The notes: a model not told the origin generated them from the letters alone. 64,000 bases of DNA from Bradyrhizobium glycinis (GCF_016031655.1 NZ_JACCHQ010000001.1:806001-870000); one strand, 5' to 3'; numbered from the stretch's first letter, positions 18,208 through 27,141 are shown. Program-made: numbers and translations.

Positions 18208-19194
18208 ATGCATCGCCGCCAGGCACTACGGCTTGCCGCAGGTGCTGCGTTGGGTTGGCAGTCCATCGCGCGTGCGGACGACGCAGCCCCTGTCATCGGA
18301 TTTCTCGATCCGAGAGGGTCGGCCGACGACTTCGCCGCGCAGTTCGCCAGTTTCCACCGCGGCTTGCGCGAGCGCGGCTTCATCGACGGCGAGAACTTGA
18401 CCATCGCCTACGAATGGGGCGGCAACTCCTTCGACCGTCTCCCGGCGCTCGCCAAGAAGCTGGTTCAACGGCCGCTCTCTCTCATCGTGGCGTCCGGAGG
18501 ATCGAGGGTTGCGCTCATCGCAAGAGCGGAAACAAGCGAGGTTCCGATCGTCTTCCTCGCTGCCGATGATCCAGTGAAGCTCGGTCTCGCGGCGAGTCTG
18601 GCGCGACCGGGCGGCAACATGACCGGCATCAACTATTTCAACGTCCAGCTCTACGCCAAACGTCTCGACCTGTTGTGCAAGCTTGCGCCAGGGCTGTCCC
18701 GTGTCGCGGTATTAGTCAATCCGGCCGACACGGCAGCTATGGCACCAGCGGTAGGAGAGGTGGAAGCTGCCGCTCCTGCGATGAGGTTGAAGGTTGTCGT
18801 GGTGAAGGCAGAAAACGACCGAGAGATCGAAGCTTGCTTCAAGGACCTGCGGCAGCGCGCGGACGCCCTCTACGTCGGAGGCGACGCTTTCCTGCACAGC
18901 CGGCGCGCGAAGATTTCAGCGCTCGCTACTGCGAACGGATTGCCGGCCGCCTATCCGCAGCGTGAATGGGCGGAAGCCGGCGGGCTGATGAGCTACGGGA
19001 CTAATTTCTCGGAGATATACAAGGAGCTGGGAAATTACGTGGGTCGGATCCTCAACGGGGACAAGGCCGGTGAGCTGCCGATCCAACAACCATCGCGCTT
19101 CGAGCTTGTGTTCAACCTTAAAGCCGCAAAGGCGCTGGATCTTGCGATTCCGCCCATGCTGCTGGCGCTCGCCGACGATGTTGTCGGTGAATGA
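18208..19194 (+). CDS. ABC-transporter substrate-binding protein (ABC_sub_bind / TrpX-like family)
   Basis: 328 residues from ATG 18208. Twin-arginine-like signal HRRQALRLAAGAALGWQSIARA, then the two-lobed fold: PVIGFLDPRGSADDF, HRGLRERGFIDGENLTIAYEW, IVASGGSRVAL, VPIVFLAADDPVKLGL, LARPGGNMTGINYF, and ADALYVGGDAFLHSRR. This family is greatly expanded in bradyrhizobia, often without a cognate permease, as here. ATG 18187 is an alternative start seven residues earlier. Placed in the sulfatase cluster; it may bind a product or a regulator ligand, which is inference. Confidence 0.88.
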   Translation: MHRRQALRLAAGAALGWQSIARADDAAPVIGFLDPRGSADDFAAQFASFHRGLRERGFIDGENLTIAYEWGGNSFDRLPALAKKLVQRPLSLIVASGGSRVALIARAETSEVPIVFLAADDPVKLGLAASLARPGGNMTGINYFNVQLYAKRLDLLCKLAPGLSRVAVLVNPADTAAMAPAVGEVEAAAPAMRLKVVVVKAENDREIEACFKDLRQRADALYVGGDAFLHSRRAKISALATANGLPAAYPQREWAEAGGLMSYGTNFSEIYKELGNYVGRILNGDKAGELPIQQPSRFELVFNLKAAKALDLAIPPMLLALADDVVGE

Positions 19195-19210
19195 CCTTGG
19201 GGGTAGCTGA

Positions 19211-19549
19211 ATGAGCGCTCTCGATATTCTCGCTTGGATCGCATTGGGCATGCTGGTTGCAGTGATCGCCCTTGTGGTCTGGTTGATGGGTTCGACGCCG
19301 GGCCACGTGGCTAGGCGCCGCGGCCATCGCCGGGCTCAAGCGGTCCGTGATGCCCAGGACGATCACGACCGTCCCCTTCGTCGCCCGCGTCGTGCTGGAC
19401 GACGCAGAATTTGCGCAGCGGCTGCCCGCCGACGCAACCGGCACGGCCGCAATATTCACCGACCTCGTCAAGCCCAGCCATGTCATTCGCCGGGTACTGC
19501 TGAGGCAGGTCGCAATTCTCGACTACGTAAATCCGTTATGAGCCGATGA
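19211..19549 (+). pseudogene. DUF3302 (YibI/YiaW-like) N-terminal remnant
   Basis: Starts with a good ribosome site (GGGGGTAG) and MSALDILAWIALGMLVAVIALVVWLMGS, one membrane segment followed by PGHVARRRGHRRAQAV (quoted in parts), the opening of a DUF3302 inner-membrane protein. After about residue 45 the frame becomes arginine-rich noise to the stop at 19549. The expected second half is missing. In other bacteria DUF3302 genes stand directly before an HlyD-family gene; here an HlyD tail follows in a different frame, so an internal deletion has fused the two. Confidence 0.65.
19347..19541 (+). pseudogene. C-terminal tail of an HlyD/EmrA-like membrane fusion protein
   Basis: Frame +3 relative to the DUF3302 remnant encodes TVPFVARVVLDDAEFAQRLP, then GTAAIFTDLVKPSHVIRRVL and AILDYVNPL (quoted in parts), which resembles the last 60 residues of HlyD-family proteins partnered with DUF3302. 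All upstream parts (membrane anchor, hairpin, lipoyl domain) are absent. It ends 17 bases before the first DUF1254 gene. Confidence 0.6.
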
Positions 19550-19558
19550 GGGACGCGA

Positions 19559-20962
19559 ATGAGAAGAGCAATCATCGCCGTACTTGCGCTGTTATACCTC
19601 ACCGGCGTTTCCACGGCGGAAACATCGTCGCTGCAAGATCGTCTCGTCAGAAGCCGCGCCGTCGAAGCCGTCATCTGGGGCATGCCGGTCGTGAACTACG
19701 AGCTCATGCGGCAGGAGATGCTGACTAAGACGAGGACCAAGGTAGGTGAGGTCGTCTACTGGGGTCGTGCGCTCGACTGGATGAACCAGACGCTGACCCC
19801 GAATCCCGACACGATCTACTTCATGGCCTTCTTCGATACGCATTCCGGTCCGATCGTCATAGACGTTCCGCCCGCGGACCAGAGCGGTTCGCTCAACGTC
19901 AATATGGTGACCATCTGGCAGATGCCGCTCGAGGATGCAGGGCTGCTCGGAATCGACAAGGGAGCAGGGGGGAAGTTCGCCATTCTGCCGCCTGGCTTCG
20001 CAAATCAGCCGCCTCCCGGTTACACGCCGCTTCAGTCGGACACCTATGAGGGATACGCTCTCATCCGCTCGAACCTGAAGAGCCATAGCGACGCCGACGT
20101 GGCGGCGTCGATCGCTTACGGCAAGAAGGTCAAGGTCTACCCTCTCTCCGCCGCGGCCAACCCGCTCCCTACTGTTTTCAACGACGCACAGAATGTTCTG
20201 TTCGACTCCACGATCCGCTTCGACTCCACCTTCTTCGAAAGCCTGAACCGCGTCCTTCAGCGCGATACGTGGCTTGAACGCGATCGCGCGATGATTGATA
20301 CGCTGCGCACCCTCGGCATCGAAAAGGGGAAGCCGTACAAGCCTGACGCCCGGATGCGCGTCATCCTCGACGAGGCCGCCGTGGACGCAAAGGCGTGGCT
20401 GGATGCGCGCTACGAAGCCGGGTGGGAGTCCTTTTATCCCGGAACGTATTGGCGTCCAGGCGGCGTCCCTGAACTCGCGAAGGCCATGTCGGCACGCTAC
20501 GCTGAGCTCGATTCATATCCGCTCGATTGGCGCGGCATGATCTACACGCTGGGCTATATCGGCATCAAACGCCTCGGCGTCGGTCAGTTCTACCTACTGA
20601 CACCCAAGTCCAAGGACGGTCAAGCCCTCGACGGCGCCAACTCCTACAAGCTGACCGTGCCGCCGCATGTCCCGATCGATCAATACTGGTCGGCCACCGT
20701 CTATGACCGACAGACCCATGCGCTCGTTCGAAACATGAGTCGCGCCAGCCGAGCTTCAAACAGCACCGACGTGAAGAAGAATCCGGACGGCTCGATCGAC
20801 ATTTATTTTGGACCCAAAGCGCCGGCCGGGAAGGAATCGAACTGGGTGCCGACCGACCCCGAGCGCGAGTTTGAGGTGATGTTTCGCGCTTACGGGCCAC
20901 AGAAGGAGTTCTTCGAAAAGAAATGGTCGCTGCCGGACGTCGAGAAACTCGCTGCGCAATAG
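19559..20962 (+). CDS. Exported DUF1254/DUF1214 protein (first of two)
   Basis: 467 residues; signal peptide to about residue 20 (VLALLYLTGVSTAE). DUF1254 N-terminal part (about 35-170) has AVEAVIWGMPVVNYELMRQE, TPNPDTIYFMAFFDT, and DUF1214 C-terminal part (about 340-460) has LTVPPHVPIDQYWSATVYD and NPDGSIDIYFGPKAP. GAGGGA ribosome site precedes the ATG. The family is of unknown function; members are often found near sulfatases, oxygenases or transporters. Followed by a second DUF1254-type gene and an outer-membrane protein, all plus strand. Confidence 0.88.
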   Translation: MRRAIIAVLALLYLTGVSTAETSSLQDRLVRSRAVEAVIWGMPVVNYELMRQEMLTKTRTKVGEVVYWGRALDWMNQTLTPNPDTIYFMAFFDTHSGPIVIDVPPADQSGSLNVNMVTIWQMPLEDAGLLGIDKGAGGKFAILPPGFANQPPPGYTPLQSDTYEGYALIRSNLKSHSDADVAASIAYGKKVKVYPLSAAANPLPTVFNDAQNVLFDSTIRFDSTFFESLNRVLQRDTWLERDRAMIDTLRTLGIEKGKPYKPDARMRVILDEAAVDAKAWLDARYEAGWESFYPGTYWRPGGVPELAKAMSARYAELDSYPLDWRGMIYTLGYIGIKRLGVGQFYLLTPKSKDGQALDGANSYKLTVPPHVPIDQYWSATVYDRQTHALVRNMSRASRASNSTDVKKNPDGSIDIYFGPKAPAGKESNWVPTDPEREFEVMFRAYGPQKEFFEKKWSLPDVEKLAAQ

Positions 20963-21089
20963 GTGACGGCCATGGCTACTTCATCTTCAGTCTGTTCCCG
21001 ACCTTGCGCATCTATTGGCCTAAGCTCAAGGCCGTAAACCGCCGATGGAAGCGGCCTCAAGTGCAGGACGTGAATTGAAGGACGTCGCT

Positions 21090-22133
21090 ATGCCGATGAG
21101 TGTTCTTAAGCTGCTTTGGACGGCCGGACTTGTGGTGGGACTCCTTCCGATTGATCACGCGAAGGCGCAGTCCGCCGGCAAAATGACCGTGACGCCGGAC
21201 AATTTCGTACGGGCCGAGTCGGACACCTACTTTGCCGGTATCGTGAAGGCCGCAGGCGGCTTGGCGCGCTTTGATCACAACCGAAAGCCGATGGCGATCG
21301 ACGATCAAAAGGTGATCCGGGCCAACCGCGATACGCTTTATTCCGCAGCCGTGTTCGACCTCGATGCGGGGCCGGTGACCATCACCATGCCGGACGCCGG
21401 GTCACGCTTCATGTCGATGATCATCATCAACGAAGACGAATATATCCCCTTCGTTCATTATGGCGCCGGCAGCAGGACGCTCACCAAATCCGAAGTCGGC
21501 ACCCGCTACGTCCTCGTCGGGATCCGGACCTTCGTGGATCCGAACGATCCGGACGATCTTGCGAAGGTCCATGCTCTCCAGGACGCCGTCCGTATCGAAC
21601 AAAAGCAGGGTTCAGGCAACTTCGAGATTCCCTCATGGGACCCGGTCAGTCAAAAGAAGGTCCGTGACGCTCTGCTGCTGCTCGCCGCCACGCTCCCGGA
21701 TGCGAAGGGGATGTTCGGATCGAAGGACCAGACGGACTCCGTTCGTCACCTGATCGGCGCTGCCACGGGCTGGGGCGGCAACCCGGATCGGGACGCCATG
21801 TATCTCACAGTCACCCCCGAGAAGAACGATGGCTCGACGGTCTACCAGCTCCAGGTGAAGGACGTGCCGGTAGACGGGTTCTGGTCAGTCACGATGTACA
21901 ACGCGAGCGGCTACATCGAGCCGAACCCGTACGGTGCCTACTCCCTCAACAACGTCAGCGCTAAAAAGCAGGCGGACGGTTCAGTGCGCATCCAGTTCGG
22001 AGGCTGTGATGGAAAGGTCCCGAATTGTCTGCCGACCACGAGCGGCTGGAATTACTGGGTGCGCTTGTACCGGCCGCGTGAAGAGATCCTGAACGGCACG
22101 TGGAAGTTTCCCGAGCCACAGCAGGTAAAATGA
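21090..22133 (+). CDS. Exported DUF1254/DUF1214 protein (second of two)
   Basis: 347 residues from ATG 21090 (GAAGGAC upstream). Signal peptide to about residue 27 (LPIDHAKAQ). Carries NFVRAESDTYFAGIV, IRANRDTLYSAAVFDLDAGP, GSRFMSMIIINEDEYIPFVHY and, at the C-terminus, DGFWSVTMYNASGYIEPN and NYWVRLYRPREEILNGTW (each in parts). Shorter than its neighbour, and clearly of the same broad family, though sequence similarity by eye is limited. An in-frame start 45 bases earlier is less likely. Confidence 0.87.
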   Translation: MPMSVLKLLWTAGLVVGLLPIDHAKAQSAGKMTVTPDNFVRAESDTYFAGIVKAAGGLARFDHNRKPMAIDDQKVIRANRDTLYSAAVFDLDAGPVTITMPDAGSRFMSMIIINEDEYIPFVHYGAGSRTLTKSEVGTRYVLVGIRTFVDPNDPDDLAKVHALQDAVRIEQKQGSGNFEIPSWDPVSQKKVRDALLLLAATLPDAKGMFGSKDQTDSVRHLIGAATGWGGNPDRDAMYLTVTPEKNDGSTVYQLQVKDVPVDGFWSVTMYNASGYIEPNPYGAYSLNNVSAKKQADGSVRIQFGGCDGKVPNCLPTTSGWNYWVRLYRPREEILNGTWKFPEPQQVK

Positions 22134-22158
22134 TAAAAGCGGAATGCAGGAGGGACCG

Positions 22159-23178
22159 ATGTCTGTGGTGAAAAGAGTATCTTCCATCGCCGGTGCCTGT
22201 GCGCTTGTGCTGTCGATCCACGCGCAGGACGCCCGCGCCGATGCCGGCGGCGTCGGCTTCTGGCTGCCAGGCATCTTCGGCAGCCTTGCCGCTGCGCCAA
22301 CTGTGCCGGGCTGGGCTTACGCGTCGATCTATCTGCACCTGCAGGCCGATGCGGGAGCCACCAAAAATTTCGTGACGAGCGGCGGAGGCAGCGGGTCCGT
22401 AGTCACCGGGCTGAATGCGCACGCCGATGCACTCGCCCTCGGCATCACCTACGTCTCACCGACCCCCGTGCTTGGCGGGCAAGCCGCGATCTCGTTGATC
22501 ACCGCGCCGGGCAATGTCGGTCTCGGCATCGACGCCACGCTGACCGGCCCCGCCGGAAATGTCATTTCGGGAGGCAGAACCGACAATCGGACCACGGTCT
22601 CGGATGTGTTCTATCAAGGCACGCTCAAATGGAATCAAGGCGTCCACAACGAGATGGTCTACATCACCGGCAACATCCCTAGCGGCACCTACGATCCAAC
22701 GCGTCTTGCGAACCTCAATCTCGGCTTCGTCGCCTGGGATGCAGGTGTCGGCTACACCTACTTCGACCCGAAGACCGGTCATGAATTCTCGGTCGTCGGC
22801 GGGCTGACTTACAGCTTGCCCAATCCGTATCTGCAGTACCAGAACGGCATCGACTTCCATGTGGACTGGGCGGCGTCACAATTCCTGAGCAAGAATTTGC
22901 AGATCGGGCTGGTCGGCTACTTCTACCAGCAGATCACCGATGATTCCGGTCCGGGCGCGAAGCTCGGAGGTTTCCGGGGACGTGCAATTGGCATTGGACC
23001 GCAGATCGGTTTCATCATCCCGTTGTCCGATGGATACCAAGGCTACCTCAATCTGAAGGGCTACAAGGATCTGGAGGTGGAGAACCGCGCGAGCACTTGG
23101 AGCACGTGGGTGACGTTCGCGGTTTCGATGGCGCCGCCGGAACATGCATCAGCAAAGCCGGCGGTTCGGAAGCATTGA
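22159..23178 (+). CDS. Outer-membrane channel-like protein (Phenol_MetA_deg / SphA family)
   Basis: 339 residues, start chosen at ATG 22159 after a strong AGGAGGG site. Signal peptide to about residue 28. The rest is a beta-barrel pattern with alternating strands and repeated aromatic ends: GVGFWLPGIFGSLAA, WDAGVGYTYFDPKTGHEFSV, YLQYQNGIDFHVDWAASQFL, GLVGYFYQQITDDSGPGAKL. The family occurs in aromatic or hydrophobic-compound degradation clusters and probably aids uptake across the outer membrane. Last gene of the sulfatase-DUF1254 cluster. Confidence 0.83.
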   Translation: MSVVKRVSSIAGACALVLSIHAQDARADAGGVGFWLPGIFGSLAAAPTVPGWAYASIYLHLQADAGATKNFVTSGGGSGSVVTGLNAHADALALGITYVSPTPVLGGQAAISLITAPGNVGLGIDATLTGPAGNVISGGRTDNRTTVSDVFYQGTLKWNQGVHNEMVYITGNIPSGTYDPTRLANLNLGFVAWDAGVGYTYFDPKTGHEFSVVGGLTYSLPNPYLQYQNGIDFHVDWAASQFLSKNLQIGLVGYFYQQITDDSGPGAKLGGFRGRAIGIGPQIGFIIPLSDGYQGYLNLKGYKDLEVENRASTWSTWVTFAVSMAPPEHASAKPAVRKH

Positions 23179-23245
23179 TTGTAAACTCTTTGCCGCGCGC
23201 TCCGGAATGCGCTTTGATGGCGCCAACCACAATCCGGAGGAAACC

Positions 23246-24211
23246 ATGCGGTTCATTGCCCTCGTGTCGGCGCTGCTCTTGTCGTCTGGCGCGGCACTCG
23301 CGCAGGACTATCCGACCCGGCCCATCACCATGCTGGTTCCATTCGCCGCGGGCGGGCCGACCGACACCATCGCGCGTCTGACCGCGGCGGGCATGGCGAA
23401 ATCCCTTGGGCAGCAGGTCATCGTCGAGAACGCGACCGGCGCCGGCGGCACCATCGGCACGACCCGCGCCGCGCGCGCCCAGCCGGACGGCTACACGCTG
23501 TTGATCCATCATGTCGGCATCTCGACCGCGGCGACGCTGTATCGCAATCTCAGCTACGACACCAAGACCGCCTTTGCGCCGATCGGGCTCGTCACCAACG
23601 CGCCGATGACCATCATCGCGCGTCCGGATTTTCCGGCCGACTCGCTCAAGGAACTGGTCGCCTACGCCCAGCAGCAGGGCGACAAGCTGACCTACGCCAA
23701 TGCCGGCCTGGGTGCGGCCTCGCATCTGTGCGGGATGCTGTTCATGACGGCGATCCAGAAGCAGCTCACCACGGTGCCTTACAAGGGCAACGGCCCGATC
23801 ATGAACGATCTGCTCGGCAAGCAGATCGATCTCACCTGCGATCAGGCGACCAACACCACCGGTCCGATCACGGCCAAGCAGGTCAAGGCCTACGCGATCA
23901 CCACCAAGGAGCGGCTGAAGAGCCTGCCCGATCTGCCGACGGCCGACGAGGCCGGCCTCAAGGGTTTCGAGCTCGGTGTCTGGCACGGCATCTATGCGCC
24001 CAAGGGCACGCCGCCGGCGGTCGTTCAGAAGCTGACCGCGGCGCTGCAGACCGCGCTCAGGGATCCCGCGCTGATCGCCCGGTTCAACGACATCAACACC
24101 GAGCCGGTCCCGCAGGACAAGGCGACGCCGGAGGCGCTAGGCGCGATGCTGACGAGTGAGATCGACCGCTGGGCGCCGATCATCAAGGCGGCCGGGCAAT
24201 ACGCGGATTGA
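23246..24211 (+). CDS. Tripartite tricarboxylate transporter binding protein (TctC/Bug family)
   Basis: 321 residues, ATG 23246 after GGAGGA. Signal peptide to residue 20 (SSGAALAQ). Family motifs: YPTRPITMLVPFAAGGPTDT, VENATGAGGTIGTTRAAR, PDGYTLLIHHVG, YANAGLGAASHLCGMLF, VPYKGNGPIMNDLLGKQID. Binds a carboxylate or amide-like ligand in the periplasm; many bradyrhizobial Bug proteins are orphans, as here. Bases 24088-24136 recur near-identically at 13972-14020. Confidence 0.93.
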   Translation: MRFIALVSALLLSSGAALAQDYPTRPITMLVPFAAGGPTDTIARLTAAGMAKSLGQQVIVENATGAGGTIGTTRAARAQPDGYTLLIHHVGISTAATLYRNLSYDTKTAFAPIGLVTNAPMTIIARPDFPADSLKELVAYAQQQGDKLTYANAGLGAASHLCGMLFMTAIQKQLTTVPYKGNGPIMNDLLGKQIDLTCDQATNTTGPITAKQVKAYAITTKERLKSLPDLPTADEAGLKGFELGVWHGIYAPKGTPPAVVQKLTAALQTALRDPALIARFNDINTEPVPQDKATPEALGAMLTSEIDRWAPIIKAAGQYAD

Positions 24212-24356
24212 GCTGGTGCGGTCCGCGGGGACTGCCGACACCGAGCGGACAAAACGCAGCTAATTCAATAGTTAGCTCACCGGTGCCATAATGCCGGTAC
24301 TGTGCATGGGGTTGTTTTGCACGTTTTTTGTTGGCGCGGCTTCTTTGGTGGAGGCG

Positions 24357-26216
24357 CTAACCGGCCGCCTCATCGAACTGCGTGCTCGCCTCGAGCCATT
24401 GCTCTTCCGCGCGCGCCAGCGCGTCGGCGGCATTGGCGCGCGCCTTCGACAGTTGCGCCGCCTGCTTGGGATCGCGCGTGAAAATGTCGGGCAAAGCGAG
24501 CGCCGTGTCGATCTTGGCGATGATCTCGCTGACGCGGGCGATCTCGGCCTCGGCTTCCGCGATGCGCTTCCTCAGCGAGCCGCGATTGTCCGCTCTTGGG
24601 CGCTGCGGCTTCTCGGCCGGCGCACTGCGCTCGCGCGGGGCTTCCGCGTTGCGCGTCGACAGCACCAGGCGGCGATATTCGTCGAGATCGCCGTCGTAAT
24701 TGGTGACCGTGCGATCGGCGACGATCCAGAGCCGATCGGCGCAGGCCTCGATCAGATAGCGGTCGTGCGAGACCATGATCACTGCGCCGGGAAACTCGTT
24801 GATGGCTTCGGCCAAAGCGCCGCGGCTGTCGATGTCGAGATGGTTGGTCGGCTCGTCCAGGATGATCATGTTGGGGCCGAAGAAGGTCGCAAGGCCCAGC
24901 AGCAGCCGCGCCTTCTCGCCGCCTGACAATTTGCCGGCCTTGGTGTCGGCGGCCTTGCCGGAGAAGCCGATCGCGCCGGCGCGGGCGCGCACCTTGGCTT
25001 CGGGCGCATCGCCCATCAGCTTGCGGACGTGGTCGTAGGCGGAGGCGTCCTCGTTGAGCTCGTCGAGCTGGTGCTGCGCGAAATAGGCGATCGACAGCTT
25101 GTCCGCGCGCGTCACCTTGCCCGAGAACGGCGCAAGACGCCCGGCGAGCAGCTTCACCAGCGTCGACTTGCCGTTGCCGTTGGCGCCCAGCAGCGCGATG
25201 CGGTCGTCGTTGTCGATGCGCAAGGTGACGCGGCCCAGCACCGGGCTCGCCGGATCGTAGCCGACCGAGGCGTTGTCGACGGCGATGATCGGCGGCGACA
25301 AGATCTTCTCCGGCGCCGGGAAGCTGATCTCGCGCACGTCCTCGGTGACCAGCGCCGTGATCGGCTTCAGCCGCTCCAGCATTTTGACGCGCGACTGTGC
25401 CTGACGGGCTTTCGATGCCTTGGCCTTGAAGCGATCGACGAAGGCCTGCAGGCGGGCGCGTTCGGTCTCCTGGCGCTTGACCGCCTTGGCGTCGAGCAGC
25501 TCGCGCGCGGCGCGCTGCTCCTCGAACGAGGAATACGAACCCTTGTAGAGCGTGAGCTTGCCGCGCTCCAGGTGCAGGATCTGGTCCACCGAGCTTTCCA
25601 GGAGGTCGCGGTCGTGGCTGATCACGATCACCGTGCGCGGATAATGCGCGAGGTGATCCTCCAGCCACAGCGTGCCTTCGAGGTCGAGATAATTGGTGGG
25701 CTCATCGAGCAGCAGAAGGTCGGGGGCCGCGAACAGCGTTGCGGCGAGCGCAACGCGCATGCGCCAGCCGCCGGAGAACTCGGCGCAGGGGCGGAGCTGA
25801 TCGGCGGCGGAGAAGCCGAGGCCGGAGAGAATCGCAGCCGCGCGGCTCGGCGCCGAGTGGGCGTCGATGTCGACGAGGCGGGTCTGGATCTCGGCGATGC
25901 GGTGCGGATCGGTCGCGTGCTCCGCCTCGCTCAGCAGTGCGTCGCGTTCGAGGTCCGCCTTGAGCACGACCGAGATCAGGCTTTCCGGTCCGTTCGGCGC
26001 TTCCTGCGCGAGGCTGCCGATGCGCCAGCGTGGCGGCAGGGTCACCGAGCCGTGCTCGGCCGCAAGCTCGCCGCGGATCACCTTGAACAGCGTCGACTTG
26101 CCGGTGCCGTTGCGTCCGACCAGCCCGACGCGCGATCCGGGCGTGATCTGCAGGGAACTCTGGTCGATCAAAAGGCGTCCGGCGAGGCGGATGGAAAGGT
26201 CGGTGATGGCGAGCAT
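24357..26216 (-). CDS. ABC-F family ATPase (YheS/Uup-like)
   Basis: 619 residues, two ABC domains without membrane parts. First: Walker A GRNGTGKST (about 35), signature FSGGW, Walker B LLLLDEPTNYLDLEG. Linker (about 240-310) with ERARLQAFVDRFKAKASKA. Second: GANGNGKST (about 345), LSGGEKARLLLG, IILDEPTNHLDID. C-terminal coiled coil (about 540-619). ABC-F proteins act at the ribosome on stalled or difficult translation; this architecture is typical of housekeeping YheS-type members, not resistance variants. Confidence 0.94.
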   Translation of the reverse strand: MLAITDLSIRLAGRLLIDQSSLQITPGSRVGLVGRNGTGKSTLFKVIRGELAAEHGSVTLPPRWRIGSLAQEAPNGPESLISVVLKADLERDALLSEAEHATDPHRIAEIQTRLVDIDAHSAPSRAAAILSGLGFSAADQLRPCAEFSGGWRMRVALAATLFAAPDLLLLDEPTNYLDLEGTLWLEDHLAHYPRTVIVISHDRDLLESSVDQILHLERGKLTLYKGSYSSFEEQRAARELLDAKAVKRQETERARLQAFVDRFKAKASKARQAQSRVKMLERLKPITALVTEDVREISFPAPEKILSPPIIAVDNASVGYDPASPVLGRVTLRIDNDDRIALLGANGNGKSTLVKLLAGRLAPFSGKVTRADKLSIAYFAQHQLDELNEDASAYDHVRKLMGDAPEAKVRARAGAIGFSGKAADTKAGKLSGGEKARLLLGLATFFGPNMIILDEPTNHLDIDSRGALAEAINEFPGAVIMVSHDRYLIEACADRLWIVADRTVTNYDGDLDEYRRLVLSTRNAEAPRERSAPAEKPQRPRADNRGSLRKRIAEAEAEIARVSEIIAKIDTALALPDIFTRDPKQAAQLSKARANAADALARAEEQWLEASTQFDEAAG

Positions 26217-26262
26217 GCGGCCTTGTCACCGCAAGGCGCGTCGAACGCAACTCGTTTTTCCG

Positions 26263-26436
26263 TCAGTGCCTCTCGCGCTCGCGCCGCTGCAGCTCCTTCA
26301 GGAGCTTCTCGAGTTGGGTTGGAAGGCGCGGCTCGGGCCGGAGGCTCTGCTGCAGCCGTTCGCCCACGGCATCGCAAATCGAGCGGCTGGTGCGCCGGTC
26401 GATCTGTTCGCTGTCATTGGCAAAAAGCCCAGCCAT
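26263..26436 (-). CDS. Small protein, unknown function
   Basis: 57 residues from ATG 26436 (MAGLFANDSEQIDRRTSRSI), charged and helical, ending KLLKELQRRERERH. The pattern EPRLPTQLEKLLKEL faintly recalls the C-terminal helix of NepR anti-sigma factors (EPVPDR..LL..L), but phyR/ecfG are not beside it, so this is only a resemblance. A 72-residue version from a start at 26481 is possible. The frame is on the same strand as the ABC-F gene, 47 bases upstream of it. Confidence 0.5.
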   Translation of the reverse strand: MAGLFANDSEQIDRRTSRSICDAVGERLQQSLRPEPRLPTQLEKLLKELQRRERERH

Positions 26437-26567
26437 CGCAAGGTTCCGTGTTCTCAAAGTCAGGACACGGTACCAAGTCATTGCCGGCCAAATGGTTTCG
26501 CGGATTGTCGGGAGCGCCGGGCATTCTCGTAAAAATTGTATGAGCGGCGCCTTGTACGCTCAAGGCA

Positions 26568-26596
26568 AAGCCCCGGCGAGGGGGGCGCCGGGGCTT
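26568..26596 (-). terminator. Strong hairpin terminator behind the Trp/Gly-rich secreted-protein gene
   Basis: Ten-base perfect stem AAGCCCCGGC / GCCGGGGCTT with a nine-base loop, followed on the minus strand by TTGCC rather than a long T-run. Lies about 55 bases after the stop of the gene at 26651-26902. Confidence 0.7.
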
Positions 26597-26650
26597 CTCT
26601 TGGAAGGTACCTTGGGGGGCTTAGGTAGCCTTCGGAAGGTGCTGACGGGT

Positions 26651-26902
26651 TCAGTAGCAGCGGTTGATCAGCCGCCAGCGGGGTCCCCAGGGGGTCGGGA
26701 CCAGCCGGCGCACATAGCAGCCGCCATAACCGTAGGAGACCGGGGCATAGAAGCGCGGGCCGCCCCAGCCGTAGCCGTGGTGCCAGCCGCCGCCGTGCCA
26801 GCCCCAGCCGCCGCCGCGCCAGTGAGCGGAGGCCGAGGTCGGGGCCAACGCGGCACCGAGCGCAACCGCAGCGACAGCGGCAAGCGAAAGTTTCCTCAAC
26901 AT
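26651..26902 (-). CDS. Small exported Gly/Trp/His-rich protein
   Basis: 83 residues, ATG 26902 after GAGGAG. Signal peptide to about residue 26 (ALAPTSASA). Mature part is a Gly-Trp-His stretch (HWRGGGWGWHGGGWHHGYGW) then an aromatic segment and two cysteines (GGCYVRR, INRCY). The histidines could bind metal, but that is a guess. Related small secreted proteins are frequent in bradyrhizobia. Has its own strong terminator, so it is monocistronic. Confidence 0.8.
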   Translation of the reverse strand: MLRKLSLAAVAAVALGAALAPTSASAHWRGGGWGWHGGGWHHGYGWGGPRFYAPVSYGYGGCYVRRLVPTPWGPRWRLINRCY

Positions 26903-27141
26903 GGTGATCTCCTCAAAACTGCCGGCGCGGGGGATCCGCGTCGATGGAAAGGCCGCCGAAACGGTCCGCCTGATCATCAGGCTTCGGTTTCGATAGGGCC
27001 GACCTTACGCCGGCGAAGCTGAACCGAACCCTGACGGCGGTTTCAGATTGGGTTCATCTGGGTGAAATTGTTGTCATCCAAGCCGAAATCGGACGCCGGC
27101 CGCCTGCGGCGAAGCGCCCGTGATGCCGTTTCGGCGGTCGC

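Noticed and set aside
24228..24262. Possible terminator GTCCGC ... GCGGAC behind the TctC-like gene
   Set aside because: Only six base pairs with an 18-base loop and no T-run.
25029..26543. 504-codon plus-strand open frame opposite the ABC-F gene
   Set aside because: No start site or motif; antisense shadow.
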